NCBI GenBank assembly: GCA_965240325.2
Contig: OZ251247.1
Span: 744,001 to 808,000, forward strand
Source: Rebecca billardiae RCC1528
Lineage: Eukaryota > Haptophyta
Length of the DNA stretch: 64,000 nucleotides
Direction: 5' to 3'
Under the pieces are notes generated by a model. It searched no databases and was not told where the DNA came from. It worked only from the letters and a program-made list of their open reading frames with translations. The position numbers were made by a program, and so were the translations under genes. This document shows, in pieces, positions 31,899-41,566 of the stretch. Positions within the stretch are counted from its first letter, which is position 1. Each line of letters begins with the position of its first letter.

Positions 31899-33338
31899 AT
31901 GCCGCCACCGCTCGCGCGCCTGCCAGCGGAGCTGGTGGAGCGCATCCTCAGCCATCTCGACGACTTGCACGACCTCACCGCCGCCAACGCCACCTCGCGC
32001 CTCTTCCGTGGTGCGCCGCCCGCTGGCCGCTCGCCGGTCGAGCTCGCTCTGCGCGAGCGCGCACGCGCGCGGGGCCACGAGCGCGCGCTGCCGGCCGTGC
32101 TCCCGCCCAGCGCGTGCACGTGGACCGCGCTGTTGCTCGTGCGTGAGCGCGTGTACTCGCTGGCGTGCCTGCAAGCTTGCCCGGTTGCGTGCGGCTACGA
32201 CTTCAGTGCGTTTGTGGACGCGGAGGGCGGGCTGCATACGTGCGGCGAGGAGGAGGAGGTGGACGAGATCACCGGGGAGCTAACGGGAGAGCACGTTGCA
32301 CCGACGGCGCTGGGTCACGCGGATGCGGCCGTGGTCGTGGTGCCGACGCGCGTGGGCTCTCTGTCCGCGGTGCGCGTGGTCGCGGTGGCCTCTGGCAGCG
32401 GCCACCTGCTCGCGCTGAGCGATACTGGGATGGTGTACGGCTGCGGCGACAACTACCACGGCCAGCTCGGGCTGGGGGATAGAAAGGGGCGGCGTTTGTT
32501 CGCCGTTGCCACAGCCCTGCGTGCCGATGTCGTCGTGGCCGTCGCGGCCGGCTTCTGCCATAGCCTCGCGCTCACCTCCGCTGGCTGTGCGTACAGCTGG
32601 GGCGCCAACGAGTGCGGCCAGCTCGGCCACGGCGACAGGAAGGAGCGGTGGGAGCCGACGCGCATCGAGGCGCTGGACGGCGTGCGCGTGGGCGGTGTTT
32701 CAGCTGGTGATAGACACACGCTGCTACTCTCGACCAGTGGGGCCGTGTACTCGTGCGGCAGTGGCTCCTGTGGCGAGCTTGGCCACGGCGACCGGCAGGA
32801 TCAGCTCGCGCCGAGGCGCATCGAGGCGCTCGCTGGCGTGCGCGCCGTGCACGTGAACGCGGGCAGTTACCACAGCCTGGTGGTGGGTGCGGATGGCGTC
32901 GTGCGTTCGTTCGGCTCGGGGCGTGACGGGGAGCTGGGGCACGGCGATGGGTTCGCCAGCGCCGTGCCCGAGCGCATCGAGGCGTTGGCGGGCGTGCATG
33001 CAGTGTGTGCGTGCGCTGGCGAAGACAGCAGCGCGGTGCTAGGCGCGGACGGCAGCATGCACGCGTTTGGGGACAACAGGTACGGCCGGCTGGGCACCGG
33101 GCACACGGTTCGTTACGAGATGGCGCCTGCACTGCTGGCAGCGTTGGCGCACACGCGCGTGGTGCGCTGTGCCACGAGCACGTGCCACTCGCTGTTTGAG
33201 ACGGCTGACGGAGACGTGTACGCGTGCGGAGTGCAGGGTGGCGCGCTCGGCCTCGGCCTCCGCATGGCTGCCGGCGACGAGCGGAGCCACGTGGCCACGC
33301 CTGCATTGGTCGGGTCCCGGCGGAGCGCGTTCCGCTGA
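31899..33338 (+). CDS. F-box/RCC1-repeat protein, copy 9
   Basis: Intronless, 479 residues, a near-identical duplicate of copy 7 (three amino-acid differences, listed there). All propeller blade motifs are intact. Its 3' flank continues without interruption through GCCACAGCATCATGATTC and so preserves the pre-insertion state of the site where the transposon entered downstream of copy 7. The transposon is therefore younger than, or was not copied by, the copy 6-7/8-9 duplication. Confidence 0.9.
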   Translation: MPPPLARLPAELVERILSHLDDLHDLTAANATSRLFRGAPPAGRSPVELALRERARARGHERALPAVLPPSACTWTALLLVRERVYSLACLQACPVACGYDFSAFVDAEGGLHTCGEEEEVDEITGELTGEHVAPTALGHADAAVVVVPTRVGSLSAVRVVAVASGSGHLLALSDTGMVYGCGDNYHGQLGLGDRKGRRLFAVATALRADVVVAVAAGFCHSLALTSAGCAYSWGANECGQLGHGDRKERWEPTRIEALDGVRVGGVSAGDRHTLLLSTSGAVYSCGSGSCGELGHGDRQDQLAPRRIEALAGVRAVHVNAGSYHSLVVGADGVVRSFGSGRDGELGHGDGFASAVPERIEALAGVHAVCACAGEDSSAVLGADGSMHAFGDNRYGRLGTGHTVRYEMAPALLAALAHTRVVRCATSTCHSLFETADGDVYACGVQGGALGLGLRMAAGDERSHVATPALVGSRRSAFR

Positions 33339-33924
33339 GCAGCAGGTCGCTGCCAGCTACACACCTGCGCACTGCCGTACGCGCCCGAGCTGCATTGCAG
33401 CACAGCTCCCCAGCTTTGAGCGGCAGTGTGGCCGCTGCCGATAACGTGCGATGACGTGCCGCCACAGCATCATGATTCATGTCCGCCTTGATCGGGCCCG
33501 GACGCGGTCACGGCGTCGGATGATGACGATCCAGTCGCTCGTCTCCGGAGTCACTCAGTCCGCCGTCCGGGCATGGTGACAGGCGTCTCGGATCAACATG
33601 GGTGCCAGCCGCGCCGCGCCACGTGGCTGCCCGTCCGACGCGGCACTTAGCAAATAGCAATGACTCATCACCAATACATCAGCCGATGCGGCATCGCGGC
33701 GGGCTAAATAGACTTCTTGGCGCGGGTCATTCGGGCGCAAATCACGGCGCGCGGAATAGCGGATGGGTCGCGATATAGCGCCAGCGGATTAGCGCGCGCG
33801 CGAGGAATAAATATTATAATAAACTCCGCGCTTGTCATGGTGAGCGTGGCCAACCGTCGTCCCCCTCATCGAATTTTCGCCGTCTCTCCCGCTCTCGGTC
33901 GCGGCGTCGAGCCTTGAACGACGA
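33339..33924. other. Array spacer
   Basis: 586 bp conserved in order with the spacers before copies 8, 11, 12 and 13: a 3'-flank block, GATTCATGTCCGCC, a GGTGCCAGCCGCG block, a CATCGCGGCGGGCTAAATAG block, then the AT-rich promoter element. It differs from the others mainly by small indels. No gene seen. Confidence 0.55.
33806..33823 (+). promoter_or_regulatory. Conserved AT-rich promoter element, copy 10
   Basis: AATAAATATTATAATAAA, a 5-bp longer variant of the block seen before copies 8 and 11-13, 102 bp before ATG 33925. Confidence 0.5.
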
Positions 33925-35367
33925 ATGCCGCCATCACCGCTGTCGCGCCTGCCAGCGGAGCTGGTGGAGCGCATCCTCAGCCACCTCGACGACGCGCACG
34001 ACCTCGCCGCCGCCAACGGCACATCGCGCCTCTTCCGTGGTGCGCCGCCCGCTGGCCGCTCGCCGGTCGAGCTCGCTCTGCGCGAGCGCGCACGCGCGCG
34101 GGGCCACGAGCGCGCGCTGCCGGCCGTGCTCCCGCCCAGCGCGTGCACGTGGACCGCGCTGTTGCTCGTGCGTGAGCGCGTGCACTCGCTGGCGTGCCTG
34201 CAAGCTTGCCCGATTGCGTGCGGCTACGGCTTCAGTGCATTTGTGGACGCGGAGGGCGGGCTGCATACGTGCGGCGAGGAGGAGGTGCAGGACGACGACA
34301 CCGGGGAGCCCACGGGAGAGCACGTTGCACCGACGGCGCTGGGTCACGCGGATGCGGCCGTGGTCGTCGTGCCGACGCGCGTGGGCTCTCTTTCCGCGGT
34401 GCGCGTGGTCGCGGTGGCCTCTGGCAGCGGCCACCTGCTCGCGCTGAGCGATACTGGGATGGTGTACGGCTGCGGCGACAACGGTTACGGCCAGCTCGGG
34501 CTGGGGGATAGAAAGGGGCGGCGTTTGTTCGCCGTTGCCACAGCCCTGCGTGCCGATGTCGTCGTGGCCGTCGCGGCCGGCTTCTGCCATAGCCTCGCGC
34601 TCACCTCCGCTGGCTGTGCGTACAGCTGGGGCCACAACCACCGCGGCCAGCTCGGCCACGGCGACACTAAGCAGCGGTGGGAGCCGACGCGCATCGAGGC
34701 GCTGGACGGCGTGTGCGTGGGCGGTGTTTCATCTAGTGATGGACACACGCTGCTGCTGTCTGCAAGCGGTGCTGTCTTCTCGTTCGGACTCGGCTCCTGT
34801 GGCCAGCTCGGCCACGGCGACGAGCAGGATGAGCTCACGCCGAGGCGCATCGAGGCGCTCGCTGGCGTACGCGCCGTGCACGTGAGTGCGGGCAGTTACC
34901 ACAGCCTGGTGGTGGATGCGGATGGCGTCGTGCGTTCGTTCGGCTCGGGACGTGACGGGCAGCTGGGGCACGGCGATGGGTTTGCCAGCGCCGTGCCCGA
35001 GCGCATCGAGGCGCTGGCGGGCGTGCATGCAGTGTGTGCGTGCGCTGGCGAAGGCAGCAGCGCGGTGCTGGGCGCGGACGGCAGCATGCACGCGTTTGGG
35101 GACAACTGGTACGGCCAGCTGGGCACCGGGCACACGGTTCGTTTCGAGATGGCGCCTGCACGGCTGGCAGCGTTGGCGCACACGCGCGTGGTGCGCTGCG
35201 CCACGGGCATAAGCCACTCGCTGTTTGAGACGGCGGACGGAGACGTGTACGCGTGCGGAGAGCAGGGTGGCGCGCTCGGCCTCGGCCTCCGCATGGCTGC
35301 CGGCGACGAGCGGAGCCACGTGGCCACGCCTGCATTGGTCGGGTCCCGGCGGAGCGCGTTCCGCTGA
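33925..35367 (+). CDS. F-box/RCC1-repeat protein, copy 10
   Basis: Intronless, 480 residues, MPPSPLSRLPAELVERIL. Ser replaces Ala in the first F-box strand, a substitution unique to this copy. It differs from copy 11 at about ten residues, mostly in the second blade (VGSLSAV, SGSGH, CGDNGYGQ here). One blade core reads SSDGHTLLL followed by FSFGLGSCGQLGHGD, where copies 7 and 9 have SAGDRHTLLL and YSCGSGSCGELGHGD, so a whole blade has been exchanged between subgroups. Part of a 1980-bp tandem unit shared with copy 11. Confidence 0.9.
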   Translation: MPPSPLSRLPAELVERILSHLDDAHDLAAANGTSRLFRGAPPAGRSPVELALRERARARGHERALPAVLPPSACTWTALLLVRERVHSLACLQACPIACGYGFSAFVDAEGGLHTCGEEEVQDDDTGEPTGEHVAPTALGHADAAVVVVPTRVGSLSAVRVVAVASGSGHLLALSDTGMVYGCGDNGYGQLGLGDRKGRRLFAVATALRADVVVAVAAGFCHSLALTSAGCAYSWGHNHRGQLGHGDTKQRWEPTRIEALDGVCVGGVSSSDGHTLLLSASGAVFSFGLGSCGQLGHGDEQDELTPRRIEALAGVRAVHVSAGSYHSLVVDADGVVRSFGSGRDGQLGHGDGFASAVPERIEALAGVHAVCACAGEGSSAVLGADGSMHAFGDNWYGQLGTGHTVRFEMAPARLAALAHTRVVRCATGISHSLFETADGDVYACGEQGGALGLGLRMAAGDERSHVATPALVGSRRSAFR

Positions 35368-35904
35368 GCAGCAGGTCGCTGCCAGCTACACACCTGCGCA
35401 CTGCCGTACGCGCCCGAGCTGCATTGCAGCACAGCTCCCCAGCTTTGAGCGGCAGTGTGGCTGCTGCCGATAACGTGCGATGACGTGCCGCCACAGCATC
35501 ATGATTCATGCCCGCCGTGATCGGGACGCGGTCACGGCGTCGGATGATCCAGTCGCTCGTCTCCGGGCATGGTGACAGGCGTCTCGGATGAACATGGGTG
35601 CCAGCCGCGCCGCGTGGCTGCCCGTCCGACGCGGCACTCAATGCCCCATCACCAATACATCAACCGATGCGGCATCGCGGCGGGCTAAATAGACTTCTTG
35701 GCGCGGGTCATTCGGGCGCAAATCACGGCGCGCGGAATAGCGGATGGGTCGCAATAGCGGATTGGCGGATTAGCGCGCGCGCGAGGAATAAATAATAAAC
35801 TCCGCGCTTGTCATGGTGAGCGGCCAACCGTCGTCGTCCCCGTCATCGAATTTCCGCCGTCTCTCCCGCTCTCGGTCGCGGCGTCGAGCCTTGAACGACG
35901 AATA
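35368..35904. other. Array spacer
   Basis: 537 bp, collinear with the other array spacers, with shortened middle blocks. No gene seen. Confidence 0.55.
35787..35799 (+). promoter_or_regulatory. Conserved AT-rich promoter element, copy 11
   Basis: AATAAATAATAAA, 106 bp before ATG 35905, in the same sequence context as before copy 8. Confidence 0.5.
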
Positions 35905-37347
35905 ATGCCGCCATCACCGCTGGCGCGCCTGCCAGCGGAGCTGGTGGAGCGCATCCTCAGCCACCTCGACGACGCGCACGACCTCGCCGCCGCCAACGGC
36001 ACATCGCGCCTCTTCCGCGGCGTGCCACCCGCCGGCCGCTCGCCGGTCGAGCTCGCTCTGCGCGAGCGCGCACGCGCGCGGGGCCACGAGCGCGCGCTGC
36101 CGGCCGTGCTCCCGCCCAGCGCGTGCACGTGGACCGCGCTGTTGCTCGTGCGTGAGCGCGTGCACTCGCTGGCGTGCCTGCAAGCTTGCCCGATTGCGTG
36201 CGGCGACGGCTTCAGTGCGTTTGTGGACGCGGAGGGCGGGCTGCATACGTGCGGCGAGGAGGAGGTGCAGGACGACGACACCGGGGAGCCCACGGGAGAG
36301 CACGTTGCACCGACGGCGCTGGGTCACGCGGATGCGGCCGTGGTCGTGGTGCCGACGCGCGTGGTCTCTCTTCCCGCGGTGCGCGTGGTCGCGGTGGCCT
36401 CTGGCATCGGCCACCTGCTCGCGCTGAGCGATACTGGGATGGTGTACGGCTGCGGCAACAACTGCCACGGCCAGCTCGGGCTGGGGGATAGAAAGGGGCG
36501 GCGTTTGTTCGCCGTTGCCACAGCCCTGCGTGCCGATGTCGTCGTGGCCGTCGCGGCCGGCTTCTGCCATAGCCTCGCGCTCACCTCCGCTGGCTGTGCG
36601 TACAGCTGGGGCCACAACCACCGCGGCCAGCTCGGCCACGGCGACACTAAGCAGCGGTGGGAGCCGACGCGCATCGAGGCGCTGGACGGCGTGTGCGTGG
36701 GCGGTGTTTCATCTAGTGATGGACACACGCTGCTGCTGTCTGCAAGCGGTGCTGTCTTCTCGTTCGGACTCGGCTCCTGTGGCCAGCTCGGCCACGGCGA
36801 CGAGCAGGATGAGCTCACGCCGAGGCGCATCGAGGCGCTCGCTGGCGTACGCGCCGTGCACGTGAGTGCGGGCAGTTACCACAGCCTGGTGGTGGATGCG
36901 GATGGCGTCGTGCGTTCGTTCGGCTCGGGACGTGACGGGCAGCTGGGGCACGGCGATGGGTTTGCCAGCGCCGTGCCCGAGCGCATCGAGGCGCTGGCGG
37001 GCGTGCATGCAGTGTGTGCGTGCGCTGGCGAAGGCAGCAGCGCGGTGCTGGGCGCGGACGGCAGCATGCACGCGTTTGGGGACAACTGGTACGGCCAGCT
37101 GGGCACCGGGCACACGGTTCGTTACGAGATGGCGCCTGCACGGCTGGCAGCGTTGGCGCACACGCGCGTGGTGCGCTGCGCCACGGGCATAAGCCACTCG
37201 CTGTTTGAGACGGCGGACGGAGACGTGTACGCGTGCGGAGAGCAGGGTGGCGCGCTCGGCCTCGGCCTCCGCATGGCTGCCGGCGACGAGCGGAGCCACG
37301 TGGCCACGCCTGCATTGGTCGGGTCCCGGCGGAGCGCGTTCCGCTGA
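35905..37347 (+). CDS. F-box/RCC1-repeat protein, copy 11
   Basis: Intronless, 480 residues, MPPSPLARLPAELVERIL. It is the tandem twin of copy 10, offset by 1980 bp, and is nearly identical from about 36480 to the stop. Distinguishing residues are GVPPAG after the F-box, CGDGFSAF, VVSLPAV, SGIGH and CGNNCHGQ. Its F-box-proximal GVPPAGRSP matches copies 6 and 8 rather than 7, 9 and 10, another sign of conversion between array members. All blade motifs are intact. Confidence 0.9.
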   Translation: MPPSPLARLPAELVERILSHLDDAHDLAAANGTSRLFRGVPPAGRSPVELALRERARARGHERALPAVLPPSACTWTALLLVRERVHSLACLQACPIACGDGFSAFVDAEGGLHTCGEEEVQDDDTGEPTGEHVAPTALGHADAAVVVVPTRVVSLPAVRVVAVASGIGHLLALSDTGMVYGCGNNCHGQLGLGDRKGRRLFAVATALRADVVVAVAAGFCHSLALTSAGCAYSWGHNHRGQLGHGDTKQRWEPTRIEALDGVCVGGVSSSDGHTLLLSASGAVFSFGLGSCGQLGHGDEQDELTPRRIEALAGVRAVHVSAGSYHSLVVDADGVVRSFGSGRDGQLGHGDGFASAVPERIEALAGVHAVCACAGEGSSAVLGADGSMHAFGDNWYGQLGTGHTVRYEMAPARLAALAHTRVVRCATGISHSLFETADGDVYACGEQGGALGLGLRMAAGDERSHVATPALVGSRRSAFR

Positions 37348-37902
37348 GCAGCAGGTCGCTGCCAGCTACACACCTGCGCACTGCCGTACGCGCCCGAGCT
37401 GCATTGCAGCACAGCTCCCCAGCTTTGAGCGGCAGTGTGGCCGCTGCCGATAACGTGCGATGACGTGCCGCCACAGCATCATGATTCATGTCCGCCTTGA
37501 TCGGGCCCGGACGCGGTCACGGCGTCGGATGATGATGACGATCCAGTCGCTCGTCTCCGGAGTCCGGGCATGGTGACAGGCGTCTCGGATGAACATGGGT
37601 GCCAGCCGCGCCGCGTGGCTGCCCAATCCGACGCGGCACTTAGCAATGACTCATCACCAATACATCATCAGCCGATGCGGCATCGCGGCGGGCTAAATAG
37701 ACTTCTTGGCGCGGGTCATTCGGGCGCAAATCACGGCGCGCGGAATAGCGGATGGGTCGCGATATAGCGGATTAGCGCGCGCGCGAGGAATAAATAATAA
37801 ACTCCGCGCTTGTCATGGTGAGCGTGGCCAACCGTCGTCCCCCTCATCGAATTTTCGCCGTCTCTCCCGCTCTCGGTCGCGGCGTCGAGCCTTGAACGAC
37901 GA
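37348..37902. other. Array spacer
   Basis: 555 bp, collinear with the preceding spacers. No gene seen. Confidence 0.55.
37789..37801 (+). promoter_or_regulatory. Conserved AT-rich promoter element, copy 12
   Basis: AATAAATAATAAA, 102 bp before the ATG of the broken copy 12. Confidence 0.5.
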
Positions 37903-39345
37903 ATGCCGCCATCACCGCTGGCGCGCCTGCCAGCGGAGCTGGTGGAGCGCGTCCTCAGCCACCTCGACGACGCGCACGACCTCGCCGCCGCCAACGGCAC
38001 ATCGCGCCTCTTCCGTGGTGCGCCGCCCGCTGGCCGCTCGCCGGTCGAGCTCGCTCTGCGCGAGCGCGCACGCGCGCGGGGCCACGAGCGCGCGCTGCCG
38101 GCCGTGCTCCCGCCCAGCGCGTGCACGTGGACCGCGCTGTTGCTCGTGCGTGAGCGCGTGTACTCGCTGGCGTGCCTGCAAGCTTGCCCGATTGCGTGCG
38201 GCTACGACTTCAGTGCGTTTGTGGACGCGGAGGGCGGGCTGCATACGTGCGGCGAGGAGGAGGAGGTGGACGAGATCACCGGGGACCGCACGGGAGAGCA
38301 CGTTGCACCGACGGCGCTGGGTCACGCGGATGCGGCCGTGGTCGTGGTGCCGACGCGCGTGGTCTCTCTGTCCGCGGTGCGCGTGGTCGCGGTGGCCGCT
38401 GGCTGGGGCCACCTGCTCGCGCTGAGCGATACTGGGATGGTGTACGGCTGCGGCGACAACCACCACGGCCAGCTCGGGCTGGGGGACAGGAAGGAGCGGC
38501 GTTCGTTCGCTGTTGCCACAGCTCTGCGTGCCGATGTCGTCGTGGCCGTCGCGGCCGGCTTCTGTCATAGCCTCGCGCTCACGGCTGCCGGCGCGGCGTA
38601 CAGCTGGGGCTACAACTACCACTGACGGCTCGGCCACGGCGACACGGAGGAGCGGTTGGAGCCGACGCGCATCGAGGCGCTGGACGGCGTGCGCGTGGGC
38701 GGTGTTTCAGCTGGTGATAGACACACGCTGCTACTCTCGACCAGTGGGGCCGTGTACTCGTGCGGCAGTGGCTCCTGTGGCGAGCTTGGCCACGGCGACC
38801 GGCAGGATCAGCTCGCGCCGAGGCGCATCGAGGCGCTCGCTGGCGTGCGCGCCGTGCACGTGAACGCGGGCAGTTACCACAGCCTGGTGGTGGGTGCGGA
38901 TGGCGTCGTGCGTTCGTTCGGCTCGGGGCGTGACGGGGAGCTGGGGCACGGCGATGGGTTCGCCAGCGCCGTGCCCGAGCGCATCGAGGCGTTGGTGGGC
39001 GTGCATGCAGTGTGTGCGTGCGCTGGCGAAGACAGCAGCGCGGTGCTAGGCGCGGACGGCAGCATGCACGCGTTTGGGGACAACAGGTACGGCCGGCTGG
39101 GCACCGGGCACACGGTTCGTTACGAGATGGCGCCTGCACTGCTGGCAGCGTTGGCGCACACGCGCGTGGTGCGCTGTGCCACGAGCATGTGCCACTCGCT
39201 GTTTGAGACGGCGGACGGAGACGTGTACGCGTGCGGAGAGCAGGGTGGCGCGCTCGGCCTCGGCCTCCGCATGGCTGCCGGCGACGAGCGGAGCCACGTG
39301 GCAACGCCTGCATTGGTCGGGTCCCGGCGGAGCGCGTTCCGCTGA
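37903..39345 (+). pseudogene. F-box/RCC1-repeat copy 12, nonsense-disrupted
   Basis: Full-length copy whose frame is broken only by an in-frame TGA at 38623-38625. It falls in the third blade after SWGYNYH, where copies 10 and 11 have SWGHNHRGQLGHGD. The frame then resumes unchanged to the normal stop (RSAFR). The first 240 codons (F-box plus two blades) could still be translated. The 3' half from about 38693 into the 3' flank matches copy 7 exactly at diagnostic sites (CATSMCHS; ATTGTAGCAC in the flank; GTGGCAACG), whereas the 5' half resembles copies 10 and 11, so this locus is a mosaic. Selenocysteine or read-through is possible but nothing supports it. Confidence 0.8.
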
Positions 39346-39929
39346 GCAGCAGGTCGCTGCCAGCTACACACCTGCGCACTGCCGTACGCGCCCGAGCTGC
39401 ATTGTAGCACAGCTCCCCAGCTTTGAGCGGCAGTGTGGCCGCTGCCGATAACGTGCGATGACGTGCCGCCACAGCATCATGATTCATGTCCGCCTTGATC
39501 GGGCCCGGACGCGGTCACGGCGTCGGATCGGATCCAGTCGCTCGTCTCCGGAGTCCGGGCATGGTGACCGAGGCGTCACGCGGATGAACATGGGTGCCAG
39601 CCGCGCCGCGTGGCACTGGCTGCCCGTCCGACGCGGCACTTAGCAATGACTACTCATCACCAATACATCATCAGCCGATGCGGCATCGCGGCGGGCTGAA
39701 TAGACTTCTTGGCGCGGGTCATTCGGGCGCAAATCACGGCGCGCGGAATAGCGGATGGGTCGCGATAGCGGATTAGCGCGCGCGCGAGGAATAAATAATA
39801 AACTCCGCGCTTGTCATGGTGAGCGGGCTGAGCGGCCAACCAACCGCCCTTGGGCCAACCGTCGTCCCCGTCATCGAATTTTCGCCGTCTCTCCCGCTCT
39901 CGGTCGCGGCGTCGAGCCTTGAACGACGA
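39346..39929. other. Array spacer
   Basis: 584 bp, collinear with the spacer before copy 8, including the variant GGATCGGATCCAGTC and GACCGAGGCGTCACGCGG blocks that only these two spacers share. No gene seen. Confidence 0.55.
39790..39802 (+). promoter_or_regulatory. Conserved AT-rich promoter element, copy 13
   Basis: AATAAATAATAAA, 128 bp before the ATG of broken copy 13. The extra distance comes from a short duplication around CCAACCAACC. Confidence 0.5.
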
Positions 39930-41379
39930 ATGCCGCCATCACCGCTGGCGCGCCTGCCAGCGGAGCTGGTGGAGCGCATCCTCAGCCACCTCGACGACGC
40001 GCACGACCTCGCCGCCGCCAACGGCACATCGCGCCTCTTCCGTGGTGCGCCGCCCGCTGGCCGCTCGCCGGTCGAGCTCGCTCTGCGCGAGCGCGCACGC
40101 GCGCGGGGCCACGAGCGCGCGCTGCCGGCCGTGCTCCCGCCCAGCGCGTGCACGTGGACCGCGCTGTTGCTCGTGCGTGAGCGCGTGCACTCGCTGGCGT
40201 GCCTACAAGCTTGCCCGATTGCGTGCGGCAGCAGCTTCAGCGCGTTTGTGGACGCGGAGGGCGGGCTGCACACGTGCTGCGAGGAGAAGGAGGTGGACGA
40301 GGACACCGGCTGGCTAACGGGCGTGTTCGTTGGGCCTCCGGCGCTGGGCCACGTTGATGCGCCCGCGGTTGTGGTGCCGACGCGCGTGGCCTCGCTCTCC
40401 GCGGTGCGCACGGTCGCTGTCGCCGCAGGCCAGTCCCATCTTCTTGCGCTGAGCGAGGCCGGCGCCGTGTGCGGCTGCGGCGGCAACTGGAGAGGCCAAC
40501 TCGGGCTGGGAGACACGGCCACGCGGCGGACGTTCGAGCTGATTCGCTGTTTGGACCCCCATGCCGTCGCATGCATTGCCGCAGGCGATGGGCACAGCCT
40601 CGCGCTCACCGCCGCTGGCTGCGCGTACAGCTGGGGCTTCAACGACTGCGGCCAGCTCGGCCACGGCGACGAGGAGGACCGGTGGGAGCTGACGCGCATC
40701 GAGGCGCTGGACGGCGTGCGCGTGGGCGGCGTTGCAGCCGGGGATGGACACACGCTACTGCTCTCGGCGCAAGGCGCGGTCTACACGTGCGGTATCGGCT
40801 CCTGGGGCCGTCTAGGCCACGGCGACCAGCAGGATCAGAACACGCCGAGGCGCTAGCGGGCGTGCGCGCCGTGCACGTGAGCGCTGGCGAGGCGCACAGC
40901 CTGGTGGTGGACGCGGTGGGGCGCGTGCGCTCGTTCGGCATGGGGATTTGCGGGCAGCTCGGGCACGGCGATCGGTCCTGCAGCGCCGTGCCCTCGCGCA
41001 TCGAGGCCCTGGCCGGCATGTGTGCCGTGCACGCGTGCGCTGGCCGTTTCAGCAGCAGTGCAGTGGTGTGCTCGGACGGCAGCGTGCACACGTTCGGGGA
41101 CAGCGGCAGTGGCCAGCTGGGCATCGGGCGCGCGGATGGCGATCGGCCGGCGCCTACACGTGTGGTCGCCCTGGCACACATGCGTGTGGTGCGCTGCGCC
41201 ATGCTCGTACGCCAGTCGCTGTTTGAGACGGCGGGCGGAGGCGTGTACGCGTGCGGAGCGCACTCAGCCGCACTCGGCCTCGGCCTCGTCTGCGGTGGGG
41301 ATCCTACCCACGTCGGCGAGCAGCTTGGCAAGTGGCCACGCCTGCGTTGGTCGGGTCCCTGCGGACCGCGTTCCGCTGA
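39930..41379 (+). pseudogene. F-box/RCC1-repeat copy 13, frameshifted
   Basis: It starts normally (MPPSPLARLPAELVERIL) and runs through four blades. The frame is then lost at about 40850, where CCGAGGCGCTAGCGGG replaces the paralogues' CCGAGGCGCATCGAGGCGCT... The 10-bp loss lies between two GAGGCGC repeats and creates an immediate TAG (40854-40856). The remaining blades (AVHVSAGEAHSLVV onward) continue in another frame. A second shift near 41325 puts the conserved end VATPALVGSLRTAFR in a third frame, with TGA at 41377-41379. The signature CGEE is also changed to CCEE. Truncated translation of the first 308 codons remains possible. Confidence 0.8.
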
Positions 41380-41559
41380 GCGGCAACTTGATCGGTCCGA
41401 TCGGTCCGAGCTGCACACCTCGGTGCCGTGTCTGAGCAGAGGCCATTGTTACCATAGCACGGCCGCAGGCCTCGCAGGTCCGCGCCCCACGGCCAGTGCG
41501 CAAATAAAAGCAAAATAGTCAACCACGGAGACTGACACCGTGACCGTCTGCGCGCTGCC

Positions 41560-41566
41560 GTCTGGG
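41560..41566. repeat. Possible target duplication, left (GTCTGGG)
   Basis: GTCTGGG directly abuts the left arm of the foldback element and recurs at 42683-42689 directly after the right arm. Confidence 0.65.

Noticed and set aside
24040-41379. Tandem repeat region as a CRISPR or satellite array
   Set aside because: The repeat unit is a whole gene of about 1.44 kb plus spacer, with intact reading frames; there are no short direct repeats with unique spacers.
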